Positions 9,274 to 18,414 are shown, numbered from the stretch's first letter. The stretch: DNA of 64,000 nucleotides from CAYUPI01 sp964446585 (GCA_964446585.1 CAYUPI010000007.1:109011-173010), one strand, 5' to 3'. Notes: a model not told the origin generated them from the sequence alone. Made by a program: numbers and translations.

Positions 9274-10889
9274 TGGGCAGATGATGCGTTGGCCCCTTTA
9301 AACCGTTTGAGGGCGTCCGCCAAGGTAAGCGCCCTGTGGCGTAAGGGATCAACCAGCCACACGAACGCAGCTCCAGCAAGAAGGCCAATGGGAGTGCAAA
9401 TGACCAACTGCGTCATCGGTGCTGACGTGCTGAAGGATGCTCGGGTTAAGCCCGTCGCCCCCCAAACCACGACCCACAAAGGTAAATGGCGCAAGAAACC
9501 CACCCAAAGATCCGCCGTGCTGACCGGACCACGTCGGCCGGCAATGTAATAGCGGACTGGCAACTGAATCAACAAACAGGAGGCGGAGTATGCCAGCGCA
9601 ACGCCCGCCGGACCAAACGGCAATCCAGCTCCAAACGACGCCACCATAACACCGGACGCAATGCAAAACCCGACCAATGAATCCCTGCCTCGACCCTGCG
9701 TCGCGAAGAGCCATGAGGAAATGTTGAACAGGGGATAATAAAGCGCGACCATAGTGAAGCTCGCGAGGATGAGAGCCGCTTTTTCCCATTTGGGCCCCAG
9801 GACCACCAGCGTCAACGGGCGAGCCAGTGCCAGGAACAGACCAGTGAGAGGAAAGCTGACCAGGGCAATCGCTTCATAAACCTGCAAAAAGGCCCGGCGA
9901 TAACGCTCGGGTTCGGCTTGGAGCCGAGATAACGCCGGCACGAAGACTGAGTTGAGTGTGGCAAAAAACTGCTCCAACGGTCGCATGAGCAACGCCGCAC
10001 CTCGGGAATAGAGGCCGATGGAATCCGATCCATAGAACCGACCGATGAGAAGTCCGTCTGTTCCCTGCGCCAGCGAATAGATGAAATTTCCCGCGGCCAG
10101 GTTGGCGCCGAAGGTTACCAAGGACCGCGTGCCGCTGCGTCGCCGGGGGAACTGCGGGCGCCACCGGGAAATCGACCAGGTCAATAAACACCCGGCAAGT
10201 GCCATGGCCAGGTTTGAGCCGACCAAGGACCACGGGCCATATCCGGACCATGCCATGCCGATGCCGACCAAAACGCCAACCAGCATGGAGCCGACCTGGA
10301 TGCAGGCAATGGCTTTGAACCGCATCTGGCGGTTCAAAAGTGCCAGGTGTTGCACCGTCGAACCGGTCAACAGAAACGTGACCGAGAGCGCCAAGGTGAT
10401 ACCAATGATTCTTGGCTCCCGATAGAACCACGCGATGAGCGGCGCGCTGGCAGCGACCAGGACACTGACAGCGCCGCTGACGGCGACGTTAATCCAGAAG
10501 AGATTCGAAACCTGGGCGTGGGTAATTCCCTCCTTCTGCACCGTAGCCGTCGAAAGTCCGGCATCTTTAAAGATCCGCAAGAACCCCATGACGGTTGTAA
10601 CCATCGCCACAAGCCCGAAATCATTCGGCGTGAGCAATCGCGCCAGGACCGTAATGCTCCCCAAATTTAATGCGAACTGGGTGCCCTGAGCGATTGTCGT
10701 GATCAGCCCGCTGGAAACGGTGCGATGCTGTAGATTTGTGAGCAGATGGGCGGTCGTGAAGTGCCGTTCGTTGGCACCCATCGTTCTGATGGCACTGCGG
10801 CGGAGCTGCGTTGTACCCTCCACGCAGACCCTGGGCGCTACCGCAGCCGCATTTTGGAACCCCATCGTACTGGAATTCTCGCTGTTCAT
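9270..10889 (-). CDS. Wzx-type polysaccharide flippase (MOP superfamily)
   Basis: A 539-residue protein with about 12-14 membrane segments from residue 60 onward, preceded by a non-conserved 55-residue polar tail. The N-terminal domain pattern (ITTIAQGTQFALNLG, VLARLLTPNDFGLVAM) and FGANLAAGNFIYSLAQGTD at about 258 match the WzxC/TuaB branch of polysaccharide flippases. It should move the lipid-linked repeat unit across the inner membrane. It fits with the sugar transferase at 51.8 kb and the Wzy-like protein at 18.4 kb as a Wzx/Wzy pathway. The start overlaps the stop of the GT4 gene by four bases. This is the only flippase in the window. Confidence 0.9.
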   Translation of the reverse strand: MNSENSSTMGFQNAAAVAPRVCVEGTTQLRRSAIRTMGANERHFTTAHLLTNLQHRTVSSGLITTIAQGTQFALNLGSITVLARLLTPNDFGLVAMVTTVMGFLRIFKDAGLSTATVQKEGITHAQVSNLFWINVAVSGAVSVLVAASAPLIAWFYREPRIIGITLALSVTFLLTGSTVQHLALLNRQMRFKAIACIQVGSMLVGVLVGIGMAWSGYGPWSLVGSNLAMALAGCLLTWSISRWRPQFPRRRSGTRSLVTFGANLAAGNFIYSLAQGTDGLLIGRFYGSDSIGLYSRGAALLMRPLEQFFATLNSVFVPALSRLQAEPERYRRAFLQVYEAIALVSFPLTGLFLALARPLTLVVLGPKWEKAALILASFTMVALYYPLFNISSWLFATQGRGRDSLVGFCIASGVMVASFGAGLPFGPAGVALAYSASCLLIQLPVRYYIAGRRGPVSTADLWVGFLRHLPLWVVVWGATGLTRASFSTSAPMTQLVICTPIGLLAGAAFVWLVDPLRHRALTLADALKRFKGANASSAQ

Positions 10890-12547
10890 TCTGCCTCTGC
10901 TACGGCTCCGGCATTCGTTGTCGCAACACCCGATGCTACGACGTCACTGCCTTGTAAGAGATCAGAATAGACCCTCGTTGTTATGGCACCGACCTTGGTC
11001 CAGGAATATCGGTCATTCGCGTAAGCGCGGATGGATGCCCGGCGGCCGTCCAACTGCCGATACAAATCGCTTCGGAAATATTTCTCAATCGTCTCAGCAA
11101 GGTCTGCGGCATCATTAGGCCTGGACACAAAGCCAGTCTCTCCTTGGATGATTTCTTCCTTCAACGAACCCACGTCCGCCGCGATCACCGGCAGTCCGAA
11201 ACTGTAAGCCAAAAACAGCACACCGCTTTGGAAGATGTAAACGTAGGGCAAGACTAAAACGTCGGCAGCTTTGAAATACACCTCTGTCGTCTCGTCTGGA
11301 ACATATTCAATCCGCTGAATAATTTTGTCATGGACGCGACTCCGAGCGATCTGCTGTTGGATGCCGGCCCAATACTGGTCGCAGTTCTTCGGGTTGCCGG
11401 CGATGATCAAGCGGTAGTTGCAAGAGAGTTGATGGTTGAGAGTTGAAGGTTGAGGGTCCGCGGAATTGCCCTCACCCTTGATCCCTCTCCCATCTGACTC
11501 GCCGTCGCGAACGAGCGCGAAAGACTTCGGACTTCGGACTTTGGACTTTGGACTTCCGTCCATTGCCAGTCGCGTGAAGGCTGAGATGAGGTATTCGAGG
11601 CCTTTATACGGGGCGATGTTGCCAAAAAAGAGGATCACTTTGTCCGCGCCGCCCAGGCCCAACTGCGTCCTTGCCTGTGCAGAGGCCAGGGTTGTGTTCG
11701 GGACGGTATTATTGATCCCGAACGGAGTGACACTGACCTTCGACTCCGCCACACCAAAGTCACCGAGCAGCTCCTGTTTCATCTTCGCAGTGTGAACAAA
11801 GATGTGGTGGCACAAGCGATACTGGATTCTCAACGATGCCCGATTGAGCCAGGAATCATTTCCATCTCGCTTCCCGGCATTCACGTTGTGCGCGGTGAAA
11901 ACCAATTTCTTGCGGAGAAGCTTGTAATACAACAGCAGCAACGTCCGATCAAAAAACTCGAATTTGTTGTGCCACAAGATATGGAAAATCCTGGGGTTCG
12001 ACCCGGCCGCATATCGGACAAGGTTGCTGTAGTACCTTAATACCCTCACTACCTTCGCCGTAAGACTGGCGTTCGCTGCTGATGACCCGCGCAGATTCAG
12101 AAATCGTAGCCGTCCATCGTTCCGAAGTTCCGGGACGTTCAGATCATCGCTGCCGATAAAGTCCAAGTGTACGCCCGCCGAGGTCAGCGCTGACGCGATG
12201 CCGAGCGCATAAGGCTTGTCATAGCCGGCGGTGAGCAGGGAAACGTGGATAGTTGAGGGTTGAGGGTTAAGAGTTGAGCGTTCAGGGACAGAAGACCGAC
12301 GACCGAAGGCGGCGGATGGACTCTGGTCACGCGACACGCGAGACTCGACACTTTCAGACCGTTGAGGGTTGAGGGTTGAGGGAGAAATGCTGGATGCTGG
12401 ATGCTGGATGCTGGTTGCGTGATTCGCGTTCCGCGTTCCTTGCTCCGTGTCGCGTGTTCCGTCGTCCCGACATGTCATACGTTGCCAATCGACCGGGCGA
12501 GCGGATGGCAGCGTCGCCTTCTGATTGTTGTCTGTGCTTTGAACCAT
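10886..12547 (-). CDS. GT4 glycosyltransferase with repeat-encoded insertions
   Basis: A 553-residue frame in which only about 400 residues resemble a glycosyltransferase. Family features begin at HVSLLTAGYDKPYALG (about residue 101). The donor-binding half has NIAPYKGLEYLISAFTRL, LIIAGNPKN, RIEYVPDE and QSGVLFLAYSFGLPVIA. Two blocks are encoded by dispersed repeats: residues about 28-100 (DNA 12248-12465) and about 328-375 (DNA 11423-11565). The second block sits between the first helix and the LIIAG strand of the C-terminal domain, where family members have a short loop. The start ATG at 12547 is itself supplied by a CRCTAAT repeat, and there is no Met after residue 24 before the domain. 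It may be a working enzyme with loops or a decaying gene; the intact frame favours the first. Confidence 0.85.
   Translation of the reverse strand: MVQSTDNNQKATLPSARPVDWQRMTCRDDGTRDTEQGTRNANHATSIQHPASSISPSTLNPQRSESVESRVSRDQSPSAAFGRRSSVPERSTLNPQPSTIHVSLLTAGYDKPYALGIASALTSAGVHLDFIGSDDLNVPELRNDGRLRFLNLRGSSAANASLTAKVVRVLRYYSNLVRYAAGSNPRIFHILWHNKFEFFDRTLLLLYYKLLRKKLVFTAHNVNAGKRDGNDSWLNRASLRIQYRLCHHIFVHTAKMKQELLGDFGVAESKVSVTPFGINNTVPNTTLASAQARTQLGLGGADKVILFFGNIAPYKGLEYLISAFTRLAMDGSPKSKVRSPKSFALVRDGESDGRGIKGEGNSADPQPSTLNHQLSCNYRLIIAGNPKNCDQYWAGIQQQIARSRVHDKIIQRIEYVPDETTEVYFKAADVLVLPYVYIFQSGVLFLAYSFGLPVIAADVGSLKEEIIQGETGFVSRPNDAADLAETIEKYFRSDLYRQLDGRRASIRAYANDRYSWTKVGAITTRVYSDLLQGSDVVASGVATTNAGAVAEAE
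11423..11565 (-). repeat. Composite repeat inside the GT4 gene
   Basis: On the plus strand: GTTGAGAG/GTTGAAGG heptamers at 11423-11457, then a CCCTCACCCTTGATCCCTC palindromic-type element at about 11469-11515, then GGACTTCG/GGACTTTG heptamers at 11523-11561. The whole block is read in frame, giving about 48 extra residues in the catalytic domain. Confidence 0.8.
12248..12465 (-). repeat. Heptamer repeats at the 5' end of the GT4 gene
   Basis: Successive heptamer families: GTTGAGG (12248-12285 and 12361-12382), ATGCTGG (12387-12416) and GCGTTCC/GTGTTCC (12421-12465). All are in frame and give a Ser/Pro/Thr/Asn-rich N-terminal extension. Confidence 0.8.
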
Positions 12548-12579
12548 TAGTGTGAATCAGTGTCGATAAGCGGTTCAAC
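12545..12579 (-). repeat. CRCTAAT-type repeat forming a start codon
   Basis: On the minus strand it reads AACCGCTTATCGACACTGAT and ends CACACTAATG; the final ATG is the first codon of the GT4 frame. Confidence 0.7.
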
Positions 12580-12776
12580 AGATCTGCAATCTCTCTCGGA
12601 ACGTAACGGAGCTAGCAAAGGGGACTCATTTTGACCGCGAAATACGCCAAATACGCGAAAGGGGTTTAACCACCTCGGCGGCTTTAACAGAAGATAACGG
12701 AGGCAACGGAGAAAGAGTTCTCTGTTCGCTCCTGTTAAACTTTCCGTTCACCGTCTTACGTTCTACGTTTTGCGTT
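12580..12776. repeat. Repeat-filled gap between GT9 and GT4 genes
   Basis: Contains a CGCGAAATACGCCAAATACG stretch (12636-12656, a 9-base CGCAAA-type repeat) and AACGGAGGCAACGGAG units near 12692. At 12755-12778 there are TTACGTT/CTACGTT/TTGCGTT heptamers that touch the stop codon of the GT9 gene. I see no gene here. Confidence 0.65.
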
Positions 12777-13745
12777 TCACGGCACCGGCGCTGTGAGCTG
12801 GGCCATGACGGCGTCGAGCACTTCCTCCAGGCTGATCGCCGTAGTTGCCCGGCGATCGTAGCCCCGCTTGTAGAAGAACTCCTCGAGCAGAGGCGACACT
12901 ATCTTCTTCTGCAGACCATAATCATAAATTTCCCACGGGCTGGTGCAGGTAAAAAGAGTGACGCACGGTGTGCCGGTTCCCAGCGCCTTATGCATCGGCA
13001 GGCTATCACCGCTAACCAGGCATCGGTGGTTTCGCACGTCGGACAAGTGTTGAAGCAGCGAGGGTCTGATCGGCAATACGTTTACGGTCAGCCCATTGGC
13101 TTCCAGCTTCCGTTGCAATTCTCCGAAGTAGGCCCATCGCTTCATCGGCCAGACCGGCCCGGCTTCAGGCGCAATCGCCACATCGCCCGTTAACCCTGTT
13201 TCAACCGGTTCCGGCAACAGATATTTCTCTCCGTTAAACTTCAGCCCCAAGCCACTGAAGATCAGTTCCTGATAAGTCTTTCGATTCAGGAATTTCAGCC
13301 GATCCGCTTCCTCCCGACCGAACTTGCTAATCAGGCTGAGGTCAAACCAGTCGCTCGAATCGTCAGTGTAATCGAGCATAGTGTCAGAATCAGCATAGGC
13401 TCCGAAGAGCTGCTTGTACTTAAGCCTCTTGAGAAACTGTGCAATCTCGAGACTGTCCTCCAGGTTAATGATGAGGTCGTAGGTAATATCCGGCAACACG
13501 TGCCGCTGCTCCCACGCGAGACAACGCAGACCTCCGTCTTCCGTCTTCCGTCTTCCGTCTTCCTTTTCCCGCTCCCAATTTCCGCTTTCTACTTTCTGCT
13601 CTCTGCTTTCTAAACAGAGTCCCTGGAGAAGCACCGCGTTCTTCACGGCCGTCAGCCATGTCACCCGCCCCGGCAACCGATTCAGTAGCGGCGTGGTGCG
13701 AACAACGTCCCCGGTCGCGCCGAGTTTAACAATCAACAGGTTCAT
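12777..13745 (-). CDS. GT9 (heptosyltransferase-like) glycosyltransferase
   Basis: A 322-residue GT9-family protein. It starts with MNLLIVKLGATGDVVRTTPL, the family N-terminal signature, has the VAIAPEAGPVWPMKRW strand-helix at about 195, and ends with GDSLPMHKALGTGTPCVTLF, the nucleotide-sugar pocket. GT9 enzymes in the cytoplasm add heptose or related sugars to lipid-linked acceptors. Residues about 46-72 (SREQKVESGNWEREKEDGRR region) are encoded by CTTCCGT heptamers at 13531-13611. They lie between the first helix and the ITYDLIINLED strand, so they extend a loop of the acceptor domain. It is followed by repeat DNA and the GT4 gene. Confidence 0.88.
   Translation of the reverse strand: MNLLIVKLGATGDVVRTTPLLNRLPGRVTWLTAVKNAVLLQGLCLESREQKVESGNWEREKEDGRRKTEDGGLRCLAWEQRHVLPDITYDLIINLEDSLEIAQFLKRLKYKQLFGAYADSDTMLDYTDDSSDWFDLSLISKFGREEADRLKFLNRKTYQELIFSGLGLKFNGEKYLLPEPVETGLTGDVAIAPEAGPVWPMKRWAYFGELQRKLEANGLTVNVLPIRPSLLQHLSDVRNHRCLVSGDSLPMHKALGTGTPCVTLFTCTSPWEIYDYGLQKKIVSPLLEEFFYKRGYDRRATTAISLEEVLDAVMAQLTAPVP
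13531..13611 (-). repeat. CTTCCGT heptamers inside the GT9 gene
   Basis: Tandem CTTCCGT units at 13531-13565 merge into TTTCTGC/TTTCTAC-type heptamers up to 13611. The block is read in frame as 27 very hydrophilic residues rich in Glu, Lys, Arg and Asp. Confidence 0.8.
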
Positions 13746-13760
13746 TCTCGCTCCTCCTGC

Positions 13761-14750
13761 TTATACGCTCGCGGCAGAGGGTGTGGGTGGCCAGGGTGCT
13801 TGAGCGCCGGTCAGCTCTCGCAAATTCGCAGCCTCATCGCTGTAGAAATCGCGGAGGAATCTCTCTGTGGTCGCCGACATTCTCACTTCGCCGTTTTCAA
13901 CCACATTCAATCGCCGGTAAACGTCGTCCGCTTTACGCCGCGCCCGCCGGAGCCAACCCCGGACGCGCGGGACGTGCGTGGCCCACCCGCGGAGCCGTTC
14001 TTTGGCCTGCCAATAGGCAACATGCAGCAAAGGATTTCGGACTTGCACACTTTTATTGAGGACGCGGAAGGAGAAGTTCTGAAAGTACGATTCATCAATA
14101 CCCGCTTTTCTGCAAACAGAGATCATAAATGACAGCGGGTCTCGGTTTAGGTCCTCGTAAAACAGCACCTGGACATGCTCCAGTCCAAACAGTTCGACAA
14201 AAGGCTTCAGGCAGGACGAATAACGGCCCTGGTGGAGCGCGCGGAAAGCCGGATGCCTGACGCGTACAACACCAGCCGCCGACTCCTTGTACTGCGCCTG
14301 AACATAGTGGTCAAAGGTCATACCCGCTGGGATTTCGTTCATCGCCTGGCCAAAGCGAAACCACGACACCAATCTCGAGACGGGCTCCCTCAGAACGAAG
14401 ATGAAGCCCACATTCGATAACGCTTCCCGCATTGCCATTGCGGTCCCCGGTGAATGCAAGTAATCCGGCGTTGCTTCGAGTTTCCACTTGGCTCCTGGTA
14501 CCCTGTTGTCAAAAAACGAAGGGTAAGCCTCGGAACCATCAGCGTGATAACGTTTCTCCGATTTCAGCGGATAATCGGCATCCAAAAAAAACCTGGTTTC
14601 CTTCGCCCTCGAGGGCCAGATCTGCGGGTGCATCTGTAGGTAATCGAAGACTGAGGTGGTGCCAGCTTTACTTGTCCCCCCGATAACAAGGCACCCATGC
14701 CCCGAAAGGTGGTTATCGACCAGCACGTCAGGATCTGAGTTAGGCGACAA
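13761..14750 (-). CDS. PAPS-dependent sulfotransferase
   Basis: A 329-residue soluble protein of the heparan-sulfate-type sulfotransferase group. The 5'-phosphosulfate loop is GGTSKAGTTSVFDYL near residue 24. The 3'-phosphate site is FIFVLREPVSRLVSWF near 117, and an ERFG-independent VQVLFYEDLNRDP segment near 196 follows the usual pattern. It transfers sulfate from PAPS to a carbohydrate hydroxyl or amine. PAPS would come from cysD/cysNC and the PAP product would go to CysQ, all in the same cluster. The acceptor is probably the polysaccharide repeat unit, which is inference. The gap to the GT9 gene is 15 bases. Confidence 0.9.
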   Translation of the reverse strand: MSPNSDPDVLVDNHLSGHGCLVIGGTSKAGTTSVFDYLQMHPQIWPSRAKETRFFLDADYPLKSEKRYHADGSEAYPSFFDNRVPGAKWKLEATPDYLHSPGTAMAMREALSNVGFIFVLREPVSRLVSWFRFGQAMNEIPAGMTFDHYVQAQYKESAAGVVRVRHPAFRALHQGRYSSCLKPFVELFGLEHVQVLFYEDLNRDPLSFMISVCRKAGIDESYFQNFSFRVLNKSVQVRNPLLHVAYWQAKERLRGWATHVPRVRGWLRRARRKADDVYRRLNVVENGEVRMSATTERFLRDFYSDEAANLRELTGAQAPWPPTPSAASV

Positions 14751-14900
14751 TCCCAGCGCCGCTCGCTGTGGCTCTGTTTCGCAGGATGGGCTTAGAATAA
14801 CTACAGGACGCCTGGGCTTTTCGCGATCGTAAGCTCCAAGGGGTGCTCCCCGTTCTCGGCAAGCCCACGACGAAAATGGGTGGTTCGTACTTCTCTTTGC

Positions 14901-16721
14901 TCACTGTTTCAGCAGGCATTTTTGCACGAGCTCGATTGAGAGGATTCTGTCGAGGTCTTGCGTGAAATTGCCTTTTCCGGCAATGTGATCTTGTACGATT
15001 TGTCTAAGTCCTTTGGCCTCAACGTACGGCCTGTTCAGCGCCGCGTCGTCGAGGAGAACTTCCTTGATGTATGGGGCCAGCTCGTCGCGGTACCACTTTC
15101 GAAAGTGGGCCACCTTGTGGCGACCTAGGAATAGCCGCTCCGGGTGCAATGGGGCAAAGACATGATCAACCTTGGTGAGCCACTGGGGCATCCCGCCATC
15201 GTAAGCGTACTCGGCCTTGAAAGTGAACTCCTGAAGCCAGCGGCGAAGGTGCTTCGTCCCAAGAGAGGGTCGCAGACTGAAGCCTCTATCTGTCCACATT
15301 TCGGCGAGGGCGGGATTCCCATCGCTGATGAGCCTGAGAAAAAGGAAAACATTTAAGCATTCTGTGGGTGCTCGGTACGAAAGGGCAACCAACTCGTTAT
15401 CAAGGTACGGGGTCCGAAGAACGAGTTGGGATCGTTCCAACGCAAAAGTTGCAAATGCATGCCAAGGCGCTTGCTTGAAAATGCAAAAGGAGGCCCGATT
15501 TCCATGCAACTCTTGGCCGTAGGTGGCAGTCGCAGTCTCGCCATGCTTCACCATCTCGGGGGCGAACAGCCGGGCCGAAAGCCGCCCAGGCTTGAAAGAG
15601 ACCTTCCTTCTTAAGGATTCGTTTCCGAAGCCTCCTGTCAGACGCACAGTCGCAATCCTCCGCGCTTTGCGCTGCAAATACAGATCGATCGCTCCAACGG
15701 CACCTGCGGTCCCGTCGCTGACGAAAACCGCTTCTTCAGCGAGATCTGGAAAGTCCCCAAGGAATGTGTCGTCCAATGAGATAGCTTCGTGAGACTGCCC
15801 GCAAATGGTGGCCAATCGGCGCGCAAGCAGGACGTCAAAACATTCGCGATATTTGCTACTCCACGTGTAGCAGGGCAACGCGCCTGGCTGGGGGTTAATC
15901 CACGCCAGGATCATCCGGCTGTCAACGCCGCCTGTCAAAGATAACGCCACGCGTTCCCCCTCGCGGGCGTAGCGCGGAACGATCCGTCCCCAGGTGTCCT
16001 TAAGTGCTTGGTAGAACCGCTGCGGGGACAACTTTGGCTGCTCCTCCCAAGCCTCTCTCCTGAAGTACCGCTCTCGGCGCACCGGCTCGGTCCCCGGGAA
16101 GGTCCAGACCGATCCTCCCGGCATCACAGAGATGCCGGAAAACAGGGTGCGGTCCTGCAGGACGCAGCCGCAGGCCAAAAGCTCGCCAACGCCTCGCGGA
16201 TCTAATTCCCTGGTCCTGGGCAGGACCTTAAGAAGGGCTTTAGCTTCTGATGCAAAGTAAAACGCGGACTCGTCCTCATGGACGTATATTCTTTCCATTC
16301 CGAAGCGGTCGTTGAACAGAAAGATTCTTTCTCGGGAGGAATCAAACAGGACTCCCGAAAACCAGCCGTTGAGGTGCTGAACAAAGTCGCTGCCGATTTC
16401 CTCGTAGAGGTGCACTAGATAACTTGCATTTTCGGCTGGGACCGTGTGCCCATTTGATTTCAAAGCCCGAATTTCGTCCGGATCGGAAAAAATCTCTCCG
16501 GCAAGAAATAGGCAAACATCCTTTCGCTCGTTCCAGATCGGTAAGCAATCCGAGAACGAGCCTCGCTGTGTCACCCAACCAACCTCGAGTCCAAGAGCGG
16601 TGTCGCGATAATTCCCCGAGTTGTAAAATGCCTCGTTTTGCATGCTTCCCAGCATGGACGAGAGCTTGGATGGTTCCTCCTGCCCGGGACGCTTCGTTAT
16701 TATACCCGCAATTCCTGGCAT
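14901..16721 (-). CDS. Asparagine-synthase-like amidotransferase lacking the N-terminal Cys
   Basis: From ATG 16721 the product is 606 residues and begins MPGIAGIITKRPG. A longer frame from 16859 would place 46 unrelated residues before the domain. The N-terminal half aligns with the glutaminase fold of AsnB (LAGEIFSDPDEIR, LFNDRFGMERIYV), but the nucleophile that should follow Met is Pro, not Cys. The synthetase half has the PP-loop ALSLTGGVDSRMIL near residue 245. The protein should therefore adenylate a carboxylate without hydrolysing glutamine, as in beta-lactam-synthetase-like members, or use free ammonia or another amine. It lies between a beta-helix protein and a sulfotransferase and could form an amide on a uronic acid or amino acid of the polymer. 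Confidence 0.85.
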   Translation of the reverse strand: MPGIAGIITKRPGQEEPSKLSSMLGSMQNEAFYNSGNYRDTALGLEVGWVTQRGSFSDCLPIWNERKDVCLFLAGEIFSDPDEIRALKSNGHTVPAENASYLVHLYEEIGSDFVQHLNGWFSGVLFDSSRERIFLFNDRFGMERIYVHEDESAFYFASEAKALLKVLPRTRELDPRGVGELLACGCVLQDRTLFSGISVMPGGSVWTFPGTEPVRRERYFRREAWEEQPKLSPQRFYQALKDTWGRIVPRYAREGERVALSLTGGVDSRMILAWINPQPGALPCYTWSSKYRECFDVLLARRLATICGQSHEAISLDDTFLGDFPDLAEEAVFVSDGTAGAVGAIDLYLQRKARRIATVRLTGGFGNESLRRKVSFKPGRLSARLFAPEMVKHGETATATYGQELHGNRASFCIFKQAPWHAFATFALERSQLVLRTPYLDNELVALSYRAPTECLNVFLFLRLISDGNPALAEMWTDRGFSLRPSLGTKHLRRWLQEFTFKAEYAYDGGMPQWLTKVDHVFAPLHPERLFLGRHKVAHFRKWYRDELAPYIKEVLLDDAALNRPYVEAKGLRQIVQDHIAGKGNFTQDLDRILSIELVQKCLLKQ

Positions 16722-16821
16722 TGTCTGTTTGGTTTGCTGAGTGAAATGACCTGCCGCGGTTCTTACGTATCGTGGAGCTGCCCAGTGCCCCAGATTGGAT
16801 TGTTTTCTGAGAAGTTTGTTG

Positions 16822-18414
16822 CTAAGGGCCTGCCTTGATCCGGAGGTTTCCGGCCCCAACCGGGAGATTCGACGTAACCAACGGGTGAGGGTAGGTGTAT
16901 GGTTTGTACCCAGGCTTTATTGTATCGTTATAAAAATCCCGATTGGGCTGCATGGTCGGAACTTGCGCTGTGATCGTGTAAGAAGATCCGTTTACTGTGT
17001 TACTCCATGCGTACACTGGGTCGGAAGCCTCTCGAGGCCAGGACGGAGCTCCAGTCGCCGTGTTGTACGGCGGGTAGCCCGTCAAAAGGTCCCCTTTGCC
17101 CCTGCAGGGTTGGTCCAGCGCGATGAGCACTTTCGTAATCCAGTAGCCGTCACCCGTATTGAAGGTCGCGTTGGTCCGGAGCTGGAAGTCGGCATTATCG
17201 CTGCCAAAATAGATGGCATTGCTAGTATTAGATTGAATAAATCCACCCAGACCCGTATTTGTATCGACGATCGAATAACCGGCCCATTGGTTGGCAGTCC
17301 AGTTTGCGTTTGTATCGAGTAGGAGAGCGCTGCCGTTCGTGCCGGCGTGAACGCCTCTTGCGAAAGGAGCGCCGGGGGCATTGGAATCCAAAGCTGCACC
17401 AGAGAACGGGAAATTAGTCACGCCAGCGGCCCAACCCCAGCTTGGGTACCACGCAAACATTCTGTAGCAGGCCATTACGCACCCAGCACTGGAAAAGGGA
17501 CCAATGTAGGTGTTGCTAAATATCAGCCCCGTGCCACTCCTGAACTGGCCGAGCGAGAGGGAGTTACTTACTATGACCATGTTGTTGTAAGCCTCGATCG
17601 CCCTCATGCCGCGGTAGCGCCCAGACGATTCCGTTCCGTGGCCGCCAGGAAGGATCGTGTTCGTGCAGGTGTTAAACCTGAGCACCAATCGTCCCCCTCC
17701 AAAGCAATCGTCGACACCTGGATAGCCTATGGAGTCATAAAAAGAGTTATTCTCCACGAATACGAATTTGGCGCTGCCGAAGTAGGAATCGTCGGCCCAC
17801 GATCTGTCTCCCCAAGAACCACCGTTCCACCCATCGTGGAGGACAGTGATAAAGATCGTGTGACTGCCCTCGAATATGCAGTGGTCTACGACTCCGTAGA
17901 TCTCGCCCGTAAACCTCACATAGCTGCCATGAAGATATGAGAAACGACAGTGGTCAATGCGTGCCGTGTGGCACCGGCCATCAAAACGTATCAAATAGTC
18001 CGCGTTGGCCGTGTTGCTCACCCCACCTCGGAAGGTGAACCCAGTGAGCCGAAAAGGCCATGGCGTAATGCCAAGTGTCGCTCCAAGCAGGTAGGGCGTC
18101 GGCCCGCTCCTGGGGACCTCGTCAACTATGATGGTGCTGCCCATGCCGGCCCCTTGGAGCACAATCCCGTTTGTGATGACAAGTTTGGCGGTCCACACCG
18201 ATGTCCCGGCGGGGACAAGGACTCCGTCGCCGTTTTTGGCCAAGGCCACCGCTGCCGCGACGTCGGAGAGCGAAGGACTTGACGCTGTGATAACCGCTGC
18301 ATAAGAGCAGGGCACTTCAATCACGAGCACGAAAAGCAAGAGCATTACGCCGAGGAGGTTAGTTTGACCATTTCGGGCGTCCACCGTGGGTACAGGATCG
18401 CAGTAGGTGCTCAT
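16822..18414 (-). CDS. Secreted right-handed beta-helix protein
   Basis: A 530-residue protein with a membrane/signal segment at residues 20-40 (LLGVMLLLFVLVIEVPCSYA), a likely signal peptide with an extended start. The rest has the short-strand, Asn- and Gly-rich pattern of pectate-lyase-like beta-helices: LVITNGIVLQGAG, IDHCRFSYLHG, VVDHCIFEGS, FVENNSFYDS, LRFNTCTN and EAYNNMVIVSNS. Such proteins bind or cleave acidic polysaccharides, so it may trim, modify or anchor the polymer outside the cytoplasmic membrane. I see no catalytic site that fixes a lyase family. The start overlaps the stop of the Wzy-like gene by four bases, so the two are tightly coupled. Confidence 0.8.
   Translation of the reverse strand: MSTYCDPVPTVDARNGQTNLLGVMLLLFVLVIEVPCSYAAVITASSPSLSDVAAAVALAKNGDGVLVPAGTSVWTAKLVITNGIVLQGAGMGSTIIVDEVPRSGPTPYLLGATLGITPWPFRLTGFTFRGGVSNTANADYLIRFDGRCHTARIDHCRFSYLHGSYVRFTGEIYGVVDHCIFEGSHTIFITVLHDGWNGGSWGDRSWADDSYFGSAKFVFVENNSFYDSIGYPGVDDCFGGGRLVLRFNTCTNTILPGGHGTESSGRYRGMRAIEAYNNMVIVSNSLSLGQFRSGTGLIFSNTYIGPFSSAGCVMACYRMFAWYPSWGWAAGVTNFPFSGAALDSNAPGAPFARGVHAGTNGSALLLDTNANWTANQWAGYSIVDTNTGLGGFIQSNTSNAIYFGSDNADFQLRTNATFNTGDGYWITKVLIALDQPCRGKGDLLTGYPPYNTATGAPSWPREASDPVYAWSNTVNGSSYTITAQVPTMQPNRDFYNDTIKPGYKPYTYPHPLVTSNLPVGAGNLRIKAGP

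Noticed and set aside
12248..12465. CRISPR array
   Set aside because: Units are 7 bases, degenerate and contiguous, with no spacers and no cas genes nearby.
14901..16859. Long start for the Cys-less asparagine-synthase gene at 16859
   Set aside because: It would overlap the beta-helix gene and put 46 unrelated residues before the glutaminase fold.
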